A DNA stretch of 64,000 bases. Source: Alloalcanivorax dieselolei B5. GTDB taxonomy: Bacteria > Pseudomonadota > Gammaproteobacteria > Pseudomonadales > Alcanivoracaceae. The notes beneath the pieces are model-generated. The model had not been told where the DNA came from. It saw nothing but the letters and a program-made list of their open reading frames with translations, and searched no databases. Made by a program: the position numbers and the translations under genes. Within the stretch, counting starts at the first letter, position 1, and each line of letters begins with the position of its first letter. The stretch is from assembly GCF_000300005.1 (NCBI RefSeq), contig NC_018691.1, forward strand, positions 4,545,001-4,609,000. Direction: 5' to 3'. This document shows, piece after piece, positions 17,910-26,146 of this stretch.

Positions 17910-19301
17910 CTATTCGGAGCCGGCGGGTTCAGCGCCTTCAGCGGCTCCGGAAGCGGCGCGGCTGTCGCCGGCGAGCCAATCGCGCTCCAGTACCAGCCAC
18001 AGAATCAGACCGGCGCCCAGCCCCCAGGCCGCGCCTTTGGTGGCCAGAATGGCGCCGACGATCACCGCCACGCCGCGCTGCAAATTGGTTCCCTTGCTGA
18101 GCATTTCCAACGCCAGATAACCGCACAGGTAGCCCTGGATCAGCAGCGTCAGCGCCAGACCAATGTTCAATCCTGGCTTGAACAGGGACACCACCGGTAA
18201 CAACAGAAGGGCAATACTCATGCCCCAGTAGATGCTGTTGGCCCCGCCCCAATAACTGTCCATGGCCTTGCGATCGTTGTTCATATAACGATTCACCACC
18301 AGCGCCTGACCGCCAGTCCAGGACGGGCCGGACAAGCTGATAAAGGGCGCGCACAGACCATGAAACAGATTGCGGAGCCCGGCGATGATGCTGTTACGGC
18401 GCGGGCTGAAAACCAGCTTTTCGTCCTTGCGCACCTTATCCGCGTTCTTGAACAGGGAATCGATCACCAGCACATCGCCAAAGGCGATGACATAGGCGGC
18501 CAGCGCCAGCGGCAACGCATCGAGGAAATACTGGAACGGCGGCCAGCCCAGACCGAACACGGTGTAATCATTAAGCATGTCGCCAAACGGCAGGGATACC
18601 CAGCCCCATTCCAGGGTTGGCGCCTGGACCTCACCGATCAGAATACCGAACACATAGGCGATCACGAACGGTACGGCGATACCGTACTGTGCAATGAAAC
18701 GGAACAGGGAATAACGCTCCCGCAAAGGCGCGGCGGTGCGGGAAAACAACATGAAAAAGCCGAGGATCGTACCGAGCAAAATGGTGATCGGCATGGTCCA
18801 CACCCGCCCGGTGGCGGAAAACTCCGTCATTATAGCGGAGAAGCCGGCGCCCACCAGAATCCCTGCCTTCAGCGACATGGGCATCTTGCGAACCAGTACA
18901 TCCGCGCCCTTGAACAAGCCCATGGCGAAAAACAGTCCCGCCACCGTCAACTGCAAGGCAATCAACGCCAGAATGCGCGCATCCCCCTCCGGATAGCCGG
19001 ACAGAAACGCCACATACAACGGAATCCCAGCGGTGATCCAGCCGGACACCGCCGGATCACCGAAGTGACCATGCAGCATGAACAGGAAGTTGTTGATCAC
19101 CACGAAAGCAACGGCGATCTCGAAAGGAATGCCCAGCACCGAGGTCATCAGCGCCGTGATACTCAGCGGCACCACACACAGAATCGCCCCCTGCAGGATG
19201 TCGGGCAATTCCAGCTTGTAGTGGACAAAAGGAATGCGCAGCTTGAGGAAACCCAGCGTCGAGGGCTGTTCTCCCCCGTCCGCTCTCTTTCGCAGACTCA
19301 T
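17910..19301 (-). CDS. Putative solute permease of the UraA/SulP-like fold
   Basis: A 463-residue integral membrane protein with at least ten hydrophobic segments between about residues 30 and 440, and a charged C-terminal tail. The pattern and short motifs (ITALMTSVLGIPFEIAVAFV, LSGPSWTGGQALVVNR) suggest a permease of the NCS2/SulP-like superfamily, but I cannot name the substrate or a closer family. It has its own promoter region containing an AAGTA-N4-TACTT operator shared with the malonyl-CoA decarboxylase promoter, so it probably imports the substrate of that pathway. GGAG precedes the ATG. Confidence 0.65.
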   Translation of the reverse strand: MSLRKRADGGEQPSTLGFLKLRIPFVHYKLELPDILQGAILCVVPLSITALMTSVLGIPFEIAVAFVVINNFLFMLHGHFGDPAVSGWITAGIPLYVAFLSGYPEGDARILALIALQLTVAGLFFAMGLFKGADVLVRKMPMSLKAGILVGAGFSAIMTEFSATGRVWTMPITILLGTILGFFMLFSRTAAPLRERYSLFRFIAQYGIAVPFVIAYVFGILIGEVQAPTLEWGWVSLPFGDMLNDYTVFGLGWPPFQYFLDALPLALAAYVIAFGDVLVIDSLFKNADKVRKDEKLVFSPRRNSIIAGLRNLFHGLCAPFISLSGPSWTGGQALVVNRYMNNDRKAMDSYWGGANSIYWGMSIALLLLPVVSLFKPGLNIGLALTLLIQGYLCGYLALEMLSKGTNLQRGVAVIVGAILATKGAAWGLGAGLILWLVLERDWLAGDSRAASGAAEGAEPAGSE

Positions 19302-19389
19302 GTTGTTCTCCGTTATCGGGCTTTATTAGCGTTATCGATGCGGCAGAGATGCCGTTTTTTTGAATCAGGGGTTTTCCCCTGAATATTAG

Positions 19390-19421
19390 GTATTTATACT
19401 TTTTTAATCAAGTATAAATAC
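19390..19421. promoter_or_regulatory. Double operator upstream of the permease
   Basis: A perfect 12-bp inverted repeat, GTATTTATACTT (19390-19401) and AAGTATAAATAC (19410-19421), separated by 8 bases. Each arm is itself close to the palindrome AAGTA-N4-TACTT. The same motif recurs at 24933-24970, upstream of the malonyl-CoA decarboxylase operon. A dimeric TetR- or GntR-type repressor is the likely ligand; none is encoded nearby. Confidence 0.6.
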
Positions 19422-19423
19422 TC

Positions 19424-19448
19424 AAATAAAAAGCCCGCCGAAGCGGGC
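19424..19448 (-). terminator. Intrinsic terminator of the aldehyde dehydrogenase operon
   Basis: On the minus strand the hairpin GCCCGC-TTCG-GCGGGC is followed by TTTTTATTT. It lies 30 bases after the aldehyde dehydrogenase stop and ends the transcript that begins at the malonyl-CoA decarboxylase gene. Confidence 0.9.
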
Positions 19449-19477
19449 CTTTCAACGGAGCCGAACGGGCCGGGCGG

Positions 19478-20899
19478 TCAGACCGCCACGCCACCGAGCT
19501 TGGTTTCCAGATATTCCAGCAAACCTTCGCGAGCCCCCTCGCGTCCCAAACCGCTCTCGTTCATGCCGCCGAACGGCGCCGCCGCGCTGGTGGGGTTGAT
19601 GTCGTTGATGCCGATGATGCCGAACCGCAGCCCTTCGAACATGCGGATCGCCCGGGACAGCTTCTCGGTATAGACGTAGGCCGCCAGCCCGTAATGGGTA
19701 TCGTTGGCCATGGCCAGCACCTCCTCTTCGTTATCGAAGGGGATCACCGGCGCCACCGGTCCGAACGTCTCCTCGCGGTAAATACGCATGTCCGGAGTCA
19801 CGTCCGCCAGCAGGGTCGGCGCATAGAAATGCCCGCGATCGGCTTCACCGGCGAACAGACGCTCGCCGCCCTGCATCAGGCGGGCGCCCTTGGCCACCGC
19901 GTCGTCCACCTGCCCGGCCACCTTGTCGATGGCCGCCTGGTTGATCAGCGGGCCGATGCTGATGCCCTCTTCCATGCCATTGCCGGCTTTCAGTTTGGCG
20001 ATGCGATTGCTCATCTCCGCCAGGAACGGCTCGATGATGTCGCGCTGAACAAAAATGCGATTGGGGCTGATGCAGGCCTGACCGGTGTTAAGGAATTTCA
20101 CCAGCGACAAGCCCTTGGCGGCGTGCACCGGATCCATGTCATTGAAAACGATCGCCGGCGCGTGGCCACCCAGTTCCATGGAGACCCGTTTGAGATGGCC
20201 ACCGGCCAGCCCGGACAGGTACTTGCCCACCGGCGTGGAGCCGGTGAAAGTAATTTTCTTCACCAGCGGATGGGTGCAGAACGCCTCGCCCACCGGCTTG
20301 GGATCCTGTTTGGTGATCAGGTTCACCACACCTGGCGGGAAGCCGGCGTCGTGGAAAATCTCGAACATGGCCTGGGCGCACAACGGCGTCGCTTCCGCCG
20401 GTTTCAACACGATGGTGCAGCCCGCCGCCACCGCCGGCGCCAGCTTGCGGGTGATCATCGAGATCGGGTAATTCCACGGCGTGATCGCACCGACCACACC
20501 CACCGGGTGCTGTTGTACCCAGAAGCGCTGATTGGCGCGGGCGGACGGAATGGTTTCGCCGTACATACGCTTGGCTTCCTCGGCGAACCACAGCAGAAAG
20601 TCAGCGCCGTAACCCACTTCGTTGAGCGCCGCCTTGAGGGGTTTGCCCTGCTCGCGGGTCATCAATTCCGCCAGCTCTCGTTTGCGCGCCAGCATCAGCC
20701 CGTGGGCCTTGTACAGCAGCGCCGCTCGTTCATAGGCGGTGGTGGCGGACCAGGACGCGAAGGCGATGTTGGCCGCCTCGATGGCCGCCGTGATGTCGGC
20801 GTCATCAGCGTCGGCGACGGTACCGATCTGCTCATTGGTGGCGGGGTTGAACACCGCGAAGGTGTTGTCCTTGTTGATCCATTCACCGTTGATGTACAT
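19478..20899 (-). CDS. NAD(P)-dependent aldehyde dehydrogenase (semialdehyde dehydrogenase-like)
   Basis: The 473-residue product has all core motifs of the aldehyde dehydrogenase superfamily: PWNYPISM for nucleotide binding, the general base glutamate in SMELGGHAPA, the catalytic cysteine in NTGQACISPNR and EETFGPVAPV near the C-terminus. Sequence and length are closest to the succinate-semialdehyde dehydrogenase (GabD) group; in this cluster the substrate could instead be malonate semialdehyde or another omega-oxo acid. It is the last gene of the operon 24857 to 19478. AGGAG precedes the ATG by 6 bases. Confidence 0.9.
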   Translation of the reverse strand: MYINGEWINKDNTFAVFNPATNEQIGTVADADDADITAAIEAANIAFASWSATTAYERAALLYKAHGLMLARKRELAELMTREQGKPLKAALNEVGYGADFLLWFAEEAKRMYGETIPSARANQRFWVQQHPVGVVGAITPWNYPISMITRKLAPAVAAGCTIVLKPAEATPLCAQAMFEIFHDAGFPPGVVNLITKQDPKPVGEAFCTHPLVKKITFTGSTPVGKYLSGLAGGHLKRVSMELGGHAPAIVFNDMDPVHAAKGLSLVKFLNTGQACISPNRIFVQRDIIEPFLAEMSNRIAKLKAGNGMEEGISIGPLINQAAIDKVAGQVDDAVAKGARLMQGGERLFAGEADRGHFYAPTLLADVTPDMRIYREETFGPVAPVIPFDNEEEVLAMANDTHYGLAAYVYTEKLSRAIRMFEGLRFGIIGINDINPTSAAAPFGGMNESGLGREGAREGLLEYLETKLGGVAV

Positions 20900-20915
20900 G
20901 GTTTTCTCCTGCGGG

Positions 20916-22679
20916 TTACAGCAGCTCTTCGGGCAGCGCCATCAGTGTATCGTCACCGAAACGCAAAGCCCGCGCGTGATGCAGATAACGGGGCAATATC
21001 TGCTCAAGGTAAAAGTGGACGTGATGCCGTTTGCGGCGAGCGAACGGGGAATCGTCTTCCGCCACGCTCAGCGCCGCGCGGGCCATTTGCCAGGCAGCCA
21101 CCACGGTGGCGCTCAACATCAGATAGTGGAAAGCGATCGCGCCGGGCAGCGTGGCACTGTCGCTGGCCCCCAGCAAAAATTCCGTGGCGTCGGATACCGC
21201 CACCACCGCATCCGCCAACAGCGCTTTGCGTTCGCAGCCCAGCACACTCTCCAGATGCGGCTCGGCCAGAAACGCGTCCATCTCCTCCAGTATCTCAAAC
21301 ATGGCGGCCCCGCGATCACGCAAGGTCTTGCGCCCCACCAGGTCCATCGCCTGAATGCCGTTGGTGCCTTCGTAGATCGGCAGGATACGCGCATCCCGGA
21401 ACAACTGCCCGGCACCGGTTTCCTCGATGAACCCCATACCGCCGTGACACTGCACATTCAGGGAAGTGACTTCCTGGGCCATCTCCGTGCACCAGCCTTT
21501 CACCAGCGGCGTGAGCAAATCCAGGCGTCGCTGATGACGGGCCCGCCGTTGCGGATCGCTTTCACCGTGCACCCGATCCACTTCGGCACAGCCCACGTAG
21601 GCCAGCGCGCGGCCCGCCTCGGTGAGCGCATTCATCGTCATCAGCATACGGCGCACGTCCGGATGAGCGACGATTGGCCCCGCCTCACGTTGTCCGGGAG
21701 CCACGCCCTGTACCCTTTCGCGGCAGTATTCGCGTGCCTGCTGACAGGCCCGTTCAGCGACGGCCACGCCCTGCAATCCCACCGTGAGACGGGCGTTGTT
21801 CATCATCGTGAACATACAGGCCAGGCCCTGATTGGGCTTGCCCACCAGGTAACCAATGGCACCGCCATTGTCGCCGTAGCTCATCACACAGGTGGGGCTG
21901 GCGTGAATGCCGATCTTGTGTTCCAGCGAGATGGCCCGGCAATCATTGCGTTCGCCCGGGGAGCCATCCTTGTTGAGCAAATACTTGGGCACCAGGAACA
22001 AGGAAATGCCCTTCACGCCCTCCGGCGCATCGGGCAAACGGGCCAGCACCAGATGGACGATGTTGTCGGCCATGTCGTGATCGCCCCAGGTGATGAAAAT
22101 TTTCTGCCCGGTGATGCGGTAGTGGTCGCCTTCCGGGACCGCCCGCGCCTTCACCGCGGCCAGATCGGAACCGGCCTGCGGCTCGGTCAGATTCATCGTG
22201 CCACTCCAGGTACCGCTGACCATGGACGGCAGATAAAGGGCCTTGAGGGACTCGTCGGCGTTGGCGGCGATGGCTTCCACCGCGCCCTGGGACAACAGCG
22301 GGCAAAGCCCCCAGGACATGTTGGCGGCGTGCCACATCTCCTGCACCGCCACCGCCAACGAGAACGGCAGCCCCTGACCGCCGTACTCGGGATCGAACTG
22401 CAGACTGCCCCAGCCGCCTTCCACGTAGCGCTGGTAAGCGTCACGGAAACCGGGCGCGGCAACCACGCCATCCGCTTGCAGACTCACGCCATGGCGATCG
22501 CCGTCGGCATTGAGCGGCGCGATCACCGACGAGGCCAGTTTGCCGGCCTCATCCAGCACCGCTTCGGCCAGCTCACGGGACACTTCGGTAAACGGCGGCA
22601 ATGCCGCCAGACCATCGATATCGGTCAGCTCGCCGAGCACGAAAGCCATGTCCTGCAACGGCGCTTTATATTCCGGCAT
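20916..22679 (-). CDS. Acyl-CoA dehydrogenase of the large DmdC-like group
   Basis: This FAD enzyme introduces a 2,3 double bond in an acyl-CoA and passes electrons to ETF. At 587 residues it is longer than short-chain dehydrogenases (about 380) and matches the methylmercaptopropionyl-CoA dehydrogenase (DmdC)-like group, which has an extra C-terminal domain. Typical segments are GTMNLTEPQAGSDLAAVKA, ITGQKIFITWGDHD, LEHKIGIHASPTCVM and VQCHGGMGFIEETGAG. It lies in a tight operon between the acetoacetyl-CoA reductase and aldehyde dehydrogenase genes. Substrate unknown. Confidence 0.9.
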   Translation of the reverse strand: MPEYKAPLQDMAFVLGELTDIDGLAALPPFTEVSRELAEAVLDEAGKLASSVIAPLNADGDRHGVSLQADGVVAAPGFRDAYQRYVEGGWGSLQFDPEYGGQGLPFSLAVAVQEMWHAANMSWGLCPLLSQGAVEAIAANADESLKALYLPSMVSGTWSGTMNLTEPQAGSDLAAVKARAVPEGDHYRITGQKIFITWGDHDMADNIVHLVLARLPDAPEGVKGISLFLVPKYLLNKDGSPGERNDCRAISLEHKIGIHASPTCVMSYGDNGGAIGYLVGKPNQGLACMFTMMNNARLTVGLQGVAVAERACQQAREYCRERVQGVAPGQREAGPIVAHPDVRRMLMTMNALTEAGRALAYVGCAEVDRVHGESDPQRRARHQRRLDLLTPLVKGWCTEMAQEVTSLNVQCHGGMGFIEETGAGQLFRDARILPIYEGTNGIQAMDLVGRKTLRDRGAAMFEILEEMDAFLAEPHLESVLGCERKALLADAVVAVSDATEFLLGASDSATLPGAIAFHYLMLSATVVAAWQMARAALSVAEDDSPFARRKRHHVHFYLEQILPRYLHHARALRFGDDTLMALPEELL

Positions 22680-22726
22680 GGGGCATCCTCTGTCTTTGTT
22701 GTTCGCGGAAGGGGTTCGCGGTGCCG

Positions 22727-23479
22727 TCAGCTCATGTACTGACCGCCATTCACCGACAGATTGGTGCCGGTGATGAAACCCGCCTCGTCGGCGGCCAGGA
22801 ACGCCACTGCCCGGGCGATATCATCGGGCTGGCCCAGCCGGCCCACGGGAATACCGGCGATGATACCTTCAAGAATGTTCTCCGGCACCTGCCGCACCAT
22901 CGGGGTGTCGATATAACCCGGCGAGACGGCGTTGACGGTGACGCCCTTGCGCGCACCTTCCTGGGCGATGGAGCGGGTGAATCCATAAACACCGGCCTTG
23001 GCGGCGGCGTAGTTGCACTGGCCGAACTGGCCCTTTTCCCCATTCAGGGAAGAGATGTTGACGATACGGCCGAAGCCGCGCTGGCACATGCCATCGAACA
23101 CCGCCCGGCACAGGTTGTACATGGAGGTCAGGTTGGTGTTGATCACATCCTGCCAGAAGTGCGGCTCCATGCGCTTGATCGGCGCGTCCCGGGTGATACC
23201 GGCGTTATTCACCAGCACATCGATGGGACCGAGCTCCGCTTCCACATCGGCGGCGAAGGCGGCGCAGGCGTCATAGTCGGTGACATCCAGGGGACGGACG
23301 TGCACGGAATAGCCCTGCTGTTCCAGGCTTTCCTGCCATTGCCGCGCCTGTTGTTCCTGCTGCGGGTCCGGGTAGTAGGTCCCCACCACGGTGCGGCCCT
23401 GATCACACAGAGCCTGACACATGGCCACGCCCAACCCGCCGGTGGCACCGGTCACCACCGCCAATCGTTTCTCGCTCAT
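22727..23479 (-). CDS. phaB: Acetoacetyl-CoA reductase (PhaB-type short-chain dehydrogenase)
   Basis: A 250-residue NADPH-dependent short-chain dehydrogenase with TGATGGLG for cofactor binding, NNAGITRDAPIKRM, the catalytic serine in NISSLNGEKGQFGQ and Tyr/Lys in YAAAKAG. These sequences, particularly the stretch after the serine, are those of PhaB. It reduces 3-ketoacyl-CoA to (R)-3-hydroxyacyl-CoA. No PHA synthase is in the window, so a catabolic or redox-balancing use with the MaoC hydratase is possible. Only 4 bases separate it from malonyl-CoA decarboxylase. Confidence 0.9.
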   Translation of the reverse strand: MSEKRLAVVTGATGGLGVAMCQALCDQGRTVVGTYYPDPQQEQQARQWQESLEQQGYSVHVRPLDVTDYDACAAFAADVEAELGPIDVLVNNAGITRDAPIKRMEPHFWQDVINTNLTSMYNLCRAVFDGMCQRGFGRIVNISSLNGEKGQFGQCNYAAAKAGVYGFTRSIAQEGARKGVTVNAVSPGYIDTPMVRQVPENILEGIIAGIPVGRLGQPDDIARAVAFLAADEAGFITGTNLSVNGGQYMS

Positions 23480-23483
23480 AACT

Positions 23484-24857
23484 TTACGCCTTCAACAGTT
23501 TTTTCATGGATGCCGACGTGGCCACGGCCCCATCGACGGTGTAACTCTGGCTGCGCGCTTCGATACGCGGCAGCTCATAGCGATAATTGACCATCATGCC
23601 GGCGGACTGGCGCCGGCCTTTTTCGGACAGGTCCGCGACCCAATTCAATCGGGCCACCTGAGCGCCGTTACTGAGATGGAAGTGGGCCACCGGGTCCAGG
23701 GCGTAGCGGCCCCGACGTTGCTCCCGGCACAGGTACCAGGCCATCAGCCGCCGCAGCGCCTCGGCACGCAATGGATCCAGCCGCTCCGGATCCAGCAGAG
23801 CCCCGGCACTGCCGGTGTCCCGCCATACCGCGCCGCCGGGCAAACCGGCCAGAACATCGTCGGACAACCCCTCCAGCCAACGGCGGAATCCGGGGATCGG
23901 CGACAGGGTGGCGAACTGCTTCAGTTGCGGTAATTCCTGACGCAGCAGCTTCACCACGCGTTTGATCAGGAAGTTGCCGAAACTGATGCCGGCCAGACCG
24001 GCCTGGGCATTGGAAATGGAGTAGAAAATGGCGGTGTCCGCTTGCCGGGCATCCAGCACCGGCGCCTCCTCGTCGAGTAGCGCCTGGATACTGCCGGCCA
24101 TGCCTTCCACTAGCGCCACCTCGACGAAAATCAGCGGCTCATTGGGCATGTTCGGATGGAAGAACGCGAAGCAGCGGCGGTCTGCACGCAAACGGTTTTT
24201 CAGATCGTTCCAGCCACGGATCGCGTGCACCGCCTCATAGGCGATGAGCTTTTCCAGTAACTCGGCGCTGCTTTGCCAGCTGATCTGTTCCAATTGCAGC
24301 AGCCCCACATCAAACCAGGCGCCGAGCAGCCGCTTGAGATCCGCTTCCAGCGGTGCCAGCTGGGGATATTCCTTGCGCAACGACAACAGTTCCGCACGCA
24401 GATCCACCAGGAACTTGACCCCTTCCGGCACGCCATTGAAACGGGTCAGCAGGGTCATGCGCGGTGGCTCCAGAGCATCACGCAGCGCCAGGGCGGCCTG
24501 CATGCGCCCTTCGCTGCCGGCCGCGCGCCATTGCTCCATGGCCCGCTCCACCCGCGCCTCGTCCACGGCGTACTGTTCCGCCAGCAACATCAGGAAACGG
24601 GCACGGCCGTCGCGATTCAGAGCCTTGAATTCCCGCGCCAGGGTCACCGCCCGATCACGGGCCGCCACCTGCCCGCCATCGTCCGCCAGGCAGGCGTCTA
24701 TCCATTTGATCAGGCGCTCCACGTCACCGCCGTTCAGGTCCGGGGTCAGTGTCAGCTTGCCGTCCAGCAGCCGCCGCTCGTTCCAGGCCTCCAGCCCCAG
24801 CGGCACTAATCTGCGGATGGCCTTTTCCCAAAGGCCGTCATTCTGATCCTGCATCAT
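23484..24857 (-). CDS. Malonyl-CoA decarboxylase
   Basis: Converts malonyl-CoA to acetyl-CoA and CO2. The 457-residue protein has the family's all-helical N-terminal domain (about 1-130) and a catalytic domain. Within the latter, conserved stretches include CFAFFHPNMPNEPLIFVEVA, IFYSISNAQAGLAGISFGNF and FATLSPIPGFRRWLEGL. It is first in the operon with phaB, the acyl-CoA dehydrogenase and aldehyde dehydrogenase. Its promoter faces the divergent MaoC gene and carries paired operators. GGGAG precedes the ATG pair; I use the outer one. Confidence 0.93.
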   Translation of the reverse strand: MMQDQNDGLWEKAIRRLVPLGLEAWNERRLLDGKLTLTPDLNGGDVERLIKWIDACLADDGGQVAARDRAVTLAREFKALNRDGRARFLMLLAEQYAVDEARVERAMEQWRAAGSEGRMQAALALRDALEPPRMTLLTRFNGVPEGVKFLVDLRAELLSLRKEYPQLAPLEADLKRLLGAWFDVGLLQLEQISWQSSAELLEKLIAYEAVHAIRGWNDLKNRLRADRRCFAFFHPNMPNEPLIFVEVALVEGMAGSIQALLDEEAPVLDARQADTAIFYSISNAQAGLAGISFGNFLIKRVVKLLRQELPQLKQFATLSPIPGFRRWLEGLSDDVLAGLPGGAVWRDTGSAGALLDPERLDPLRAEALRRLMAWYLCREQRRGRYALDPVAHFHLSNGAQVARLNWVADLSEKGRRQSAGMMVNYRYELPRIEARSQSYTVDGAVATSASMKKLLKA

Positions 24858-24932
24858 TGCTCTCTCCCACCAGACCGCTCCACGCTGGTGCGGCACCGAC
24901 GGCCAAGAGACTAGCAAAGCCCGATTCCAAAA

Positions 24933-24978
24933 CCAAGTATTTCTACTTGGATTTAAAAGTGTAAACCACTACACTTTT
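24933..24978. promoter_or_regulatory. Paired operators in the malonyl-CoA decarboxylase / MaoC divergent promoter
   Basis: Two adjacent perfect inverted repeats. CCAAGTA-TTTC-TACTTGG lies at 24933-24950, and AAAAGTGTA-N6-TACACTTTT at 24955-24978. The first fits AAGTA-N4-TACTT exactly; the second contains AAGTG-TAAA-CCACT. Both resemble the double site at 19390-19421. They sit between divergent genes and could control both directions. Confidence 0.65.
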
Positions 24979-25078
24979 GAGTCACTGGCTTTAACTAAAT
25001 GGCTTCGCGACTTGTGAATGAAGCAAAGCCACGACATAACACGGCATAAAGAGTCACTACGTAAAACAAGGAATCCCG

Positions 25079-25513
25079 ATGGACGAACTGCACGGCTACT
25101 ACCTGGAAGACCTGAAAGTCGGCCTCAGCGCCAGCTACGCCAAGACCATTACCGAGGCCGACGTGGTACTGTTCGCCGGCATCACCGGTGACGACAATCC
25201 GGTGCACCTGAACGCGGACTATGCCGCCGGCACCCAGTTCGGCCAGCGCATCGTGCACGGCATGTTCAGCGCCGGCCTGATCTCCGCCGTGCTCGGCACC
25301 CGCCTGCCCGGCCCCGGCGCCATCTATGTGGACCAGCAGCTGTCGTTCAAGGCGCCGGTCCACATCGGCGATACCGTGGTGGCCACCGCCACCGTGCTGG
25401 AGATCGACGAAAGACGGCGCCGGGTGAAGCTGGAAACCGTCTGCCGCGTCAAAGACAAGATCGTAGCCCAGGGCGTGGCCACCAACATGGTGGACCGCCG
25501 CCCCTCCCAGTAA
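25079..25513 (+). CDS. MaoC-like (R)-specific enoyl-CoA hydratase
   Basis: A single-domain hot-dog protein of 144 residues. The hydratase-2 motif is visible with D38 and H43 in GDDNPVHLNADYAAGTQF, followed by RIVHGMFSAGL. This matches PhaJ-type enzymes that hydrate enoyl-CoA to (R)-3-hydroxyacyl-CoA, the same stereochemistry used by the PhaB-type reductase of the divergent operon. AAGGA precedes the ATG. It is followed 24 bases later by the isochorismatase-like gene. Confidence 0.88.
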   Translation: MDELHGYYLEDLKVGLSASYAKTITEADVVLFAGITGDDNPVHLNADYAAGTQFGQRIVHGMFSAGLISAVLGTRLPGPGAIYVDQQLSFKAPVHIGDTVVATATVLEIDERRRRVKLETVCRVKDKIVAQGVATNMVDRRPSQ

Positions 25514-25537
25514 GACGTAGAGAGTAAGGATCCGACC

Positions 25538-26086
25538 ATGCTGATCGAAGCCCAAGATTCCACCCTGCTGGTCATCGACGTTCAGGAACGTCTGCTGCCC
25601 GGCGTCCATGAACACGAAACCCTGGTGAAGAACTGCCGCTGGCTGATTGAAGTGGCGCAGTTGATGGACGTGCCGGTGCGCTTCACCGAGCAATACCCGA
25701 AGGGCGTCGGCCCCACCACCGACCAACTGCTGGAGCTGGCCGGTGACGCCAACCCCGCCATCGCCAAAACCGTGTTTTCCTGCGCCGACGCGCCGGAATG
25801 CGCATCGCTGCTCTCGGAAGCCCGCGGCAAGACGTTCGTGCTGTGCGGCATGGAAGCCCACGTCTGTGTGATGCAGACCGCCTTGGGGCTGCACCAGGCC
25901 GGCAACAAAGTGTTCGTGGTGGCCGATGCGATCTCCGCGCGCAATCCGCTGGACACCGAGATCGCCCTGCAACGCCTGCGCGACGAAGGCGTGCGCGTGG
26001 TCACCCGGGAAATGGTGGGTTTCGAGTGGGTTCGCGATTCCCTCGCCCCGCAATTCAAAACCTTCAGCCAGAAGTTCCTGCGCTGA
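25538..26086 (+). CDS. Isochorismatase-family cysteine hydrolase
   Basis: The 182-residue protein has the catalytic triad of the family: D14 in LVIDVQERL, K77 in AIAKTVFS and C110 in GMEAHVCVMQTAL. It is a cytosolic hydrolase of the kind that cleaves C-N or C-O bonds in small amides, ureas or vinyl ethers; the substrate is not predictable. It probably shares a transcript with the MaoC gene. AAGGA lies upstream of the ATG. The next gene, a sensor kinase, starts 60 bases later. Confidence 0.85.
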   Translation: MLIEAQDSTLLVIDVQERLLPGVHEHETLVKNCRWLIEVAQLMDVPVRFTEQYPKGVGPTTDQLLELAGDANPAIAKTVFSCADAPECASLLSEARGKTFVLCGMEAHVCVMQTALGLHQAGNKVFVVADAISARNPLDTEIALQRLRDEGVRVVTREMVGFEWVRDSLAPQFKTFSQKFLR

Positions 26087-26146
26087 TACCCGAAAACACC
26101 GTCGGCGCCAATGCCGGCGGTGGTTGGGCACCGCACGAGGTACACT

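Noticed and set aside
20739-22742. A 667-codon plus-strand frame across the acyl-CoA dehydrogenase gene
   Set aside because: Antisense shadow of a gene with clear catalytic family motifs; no ribosome site or conserved sequence.
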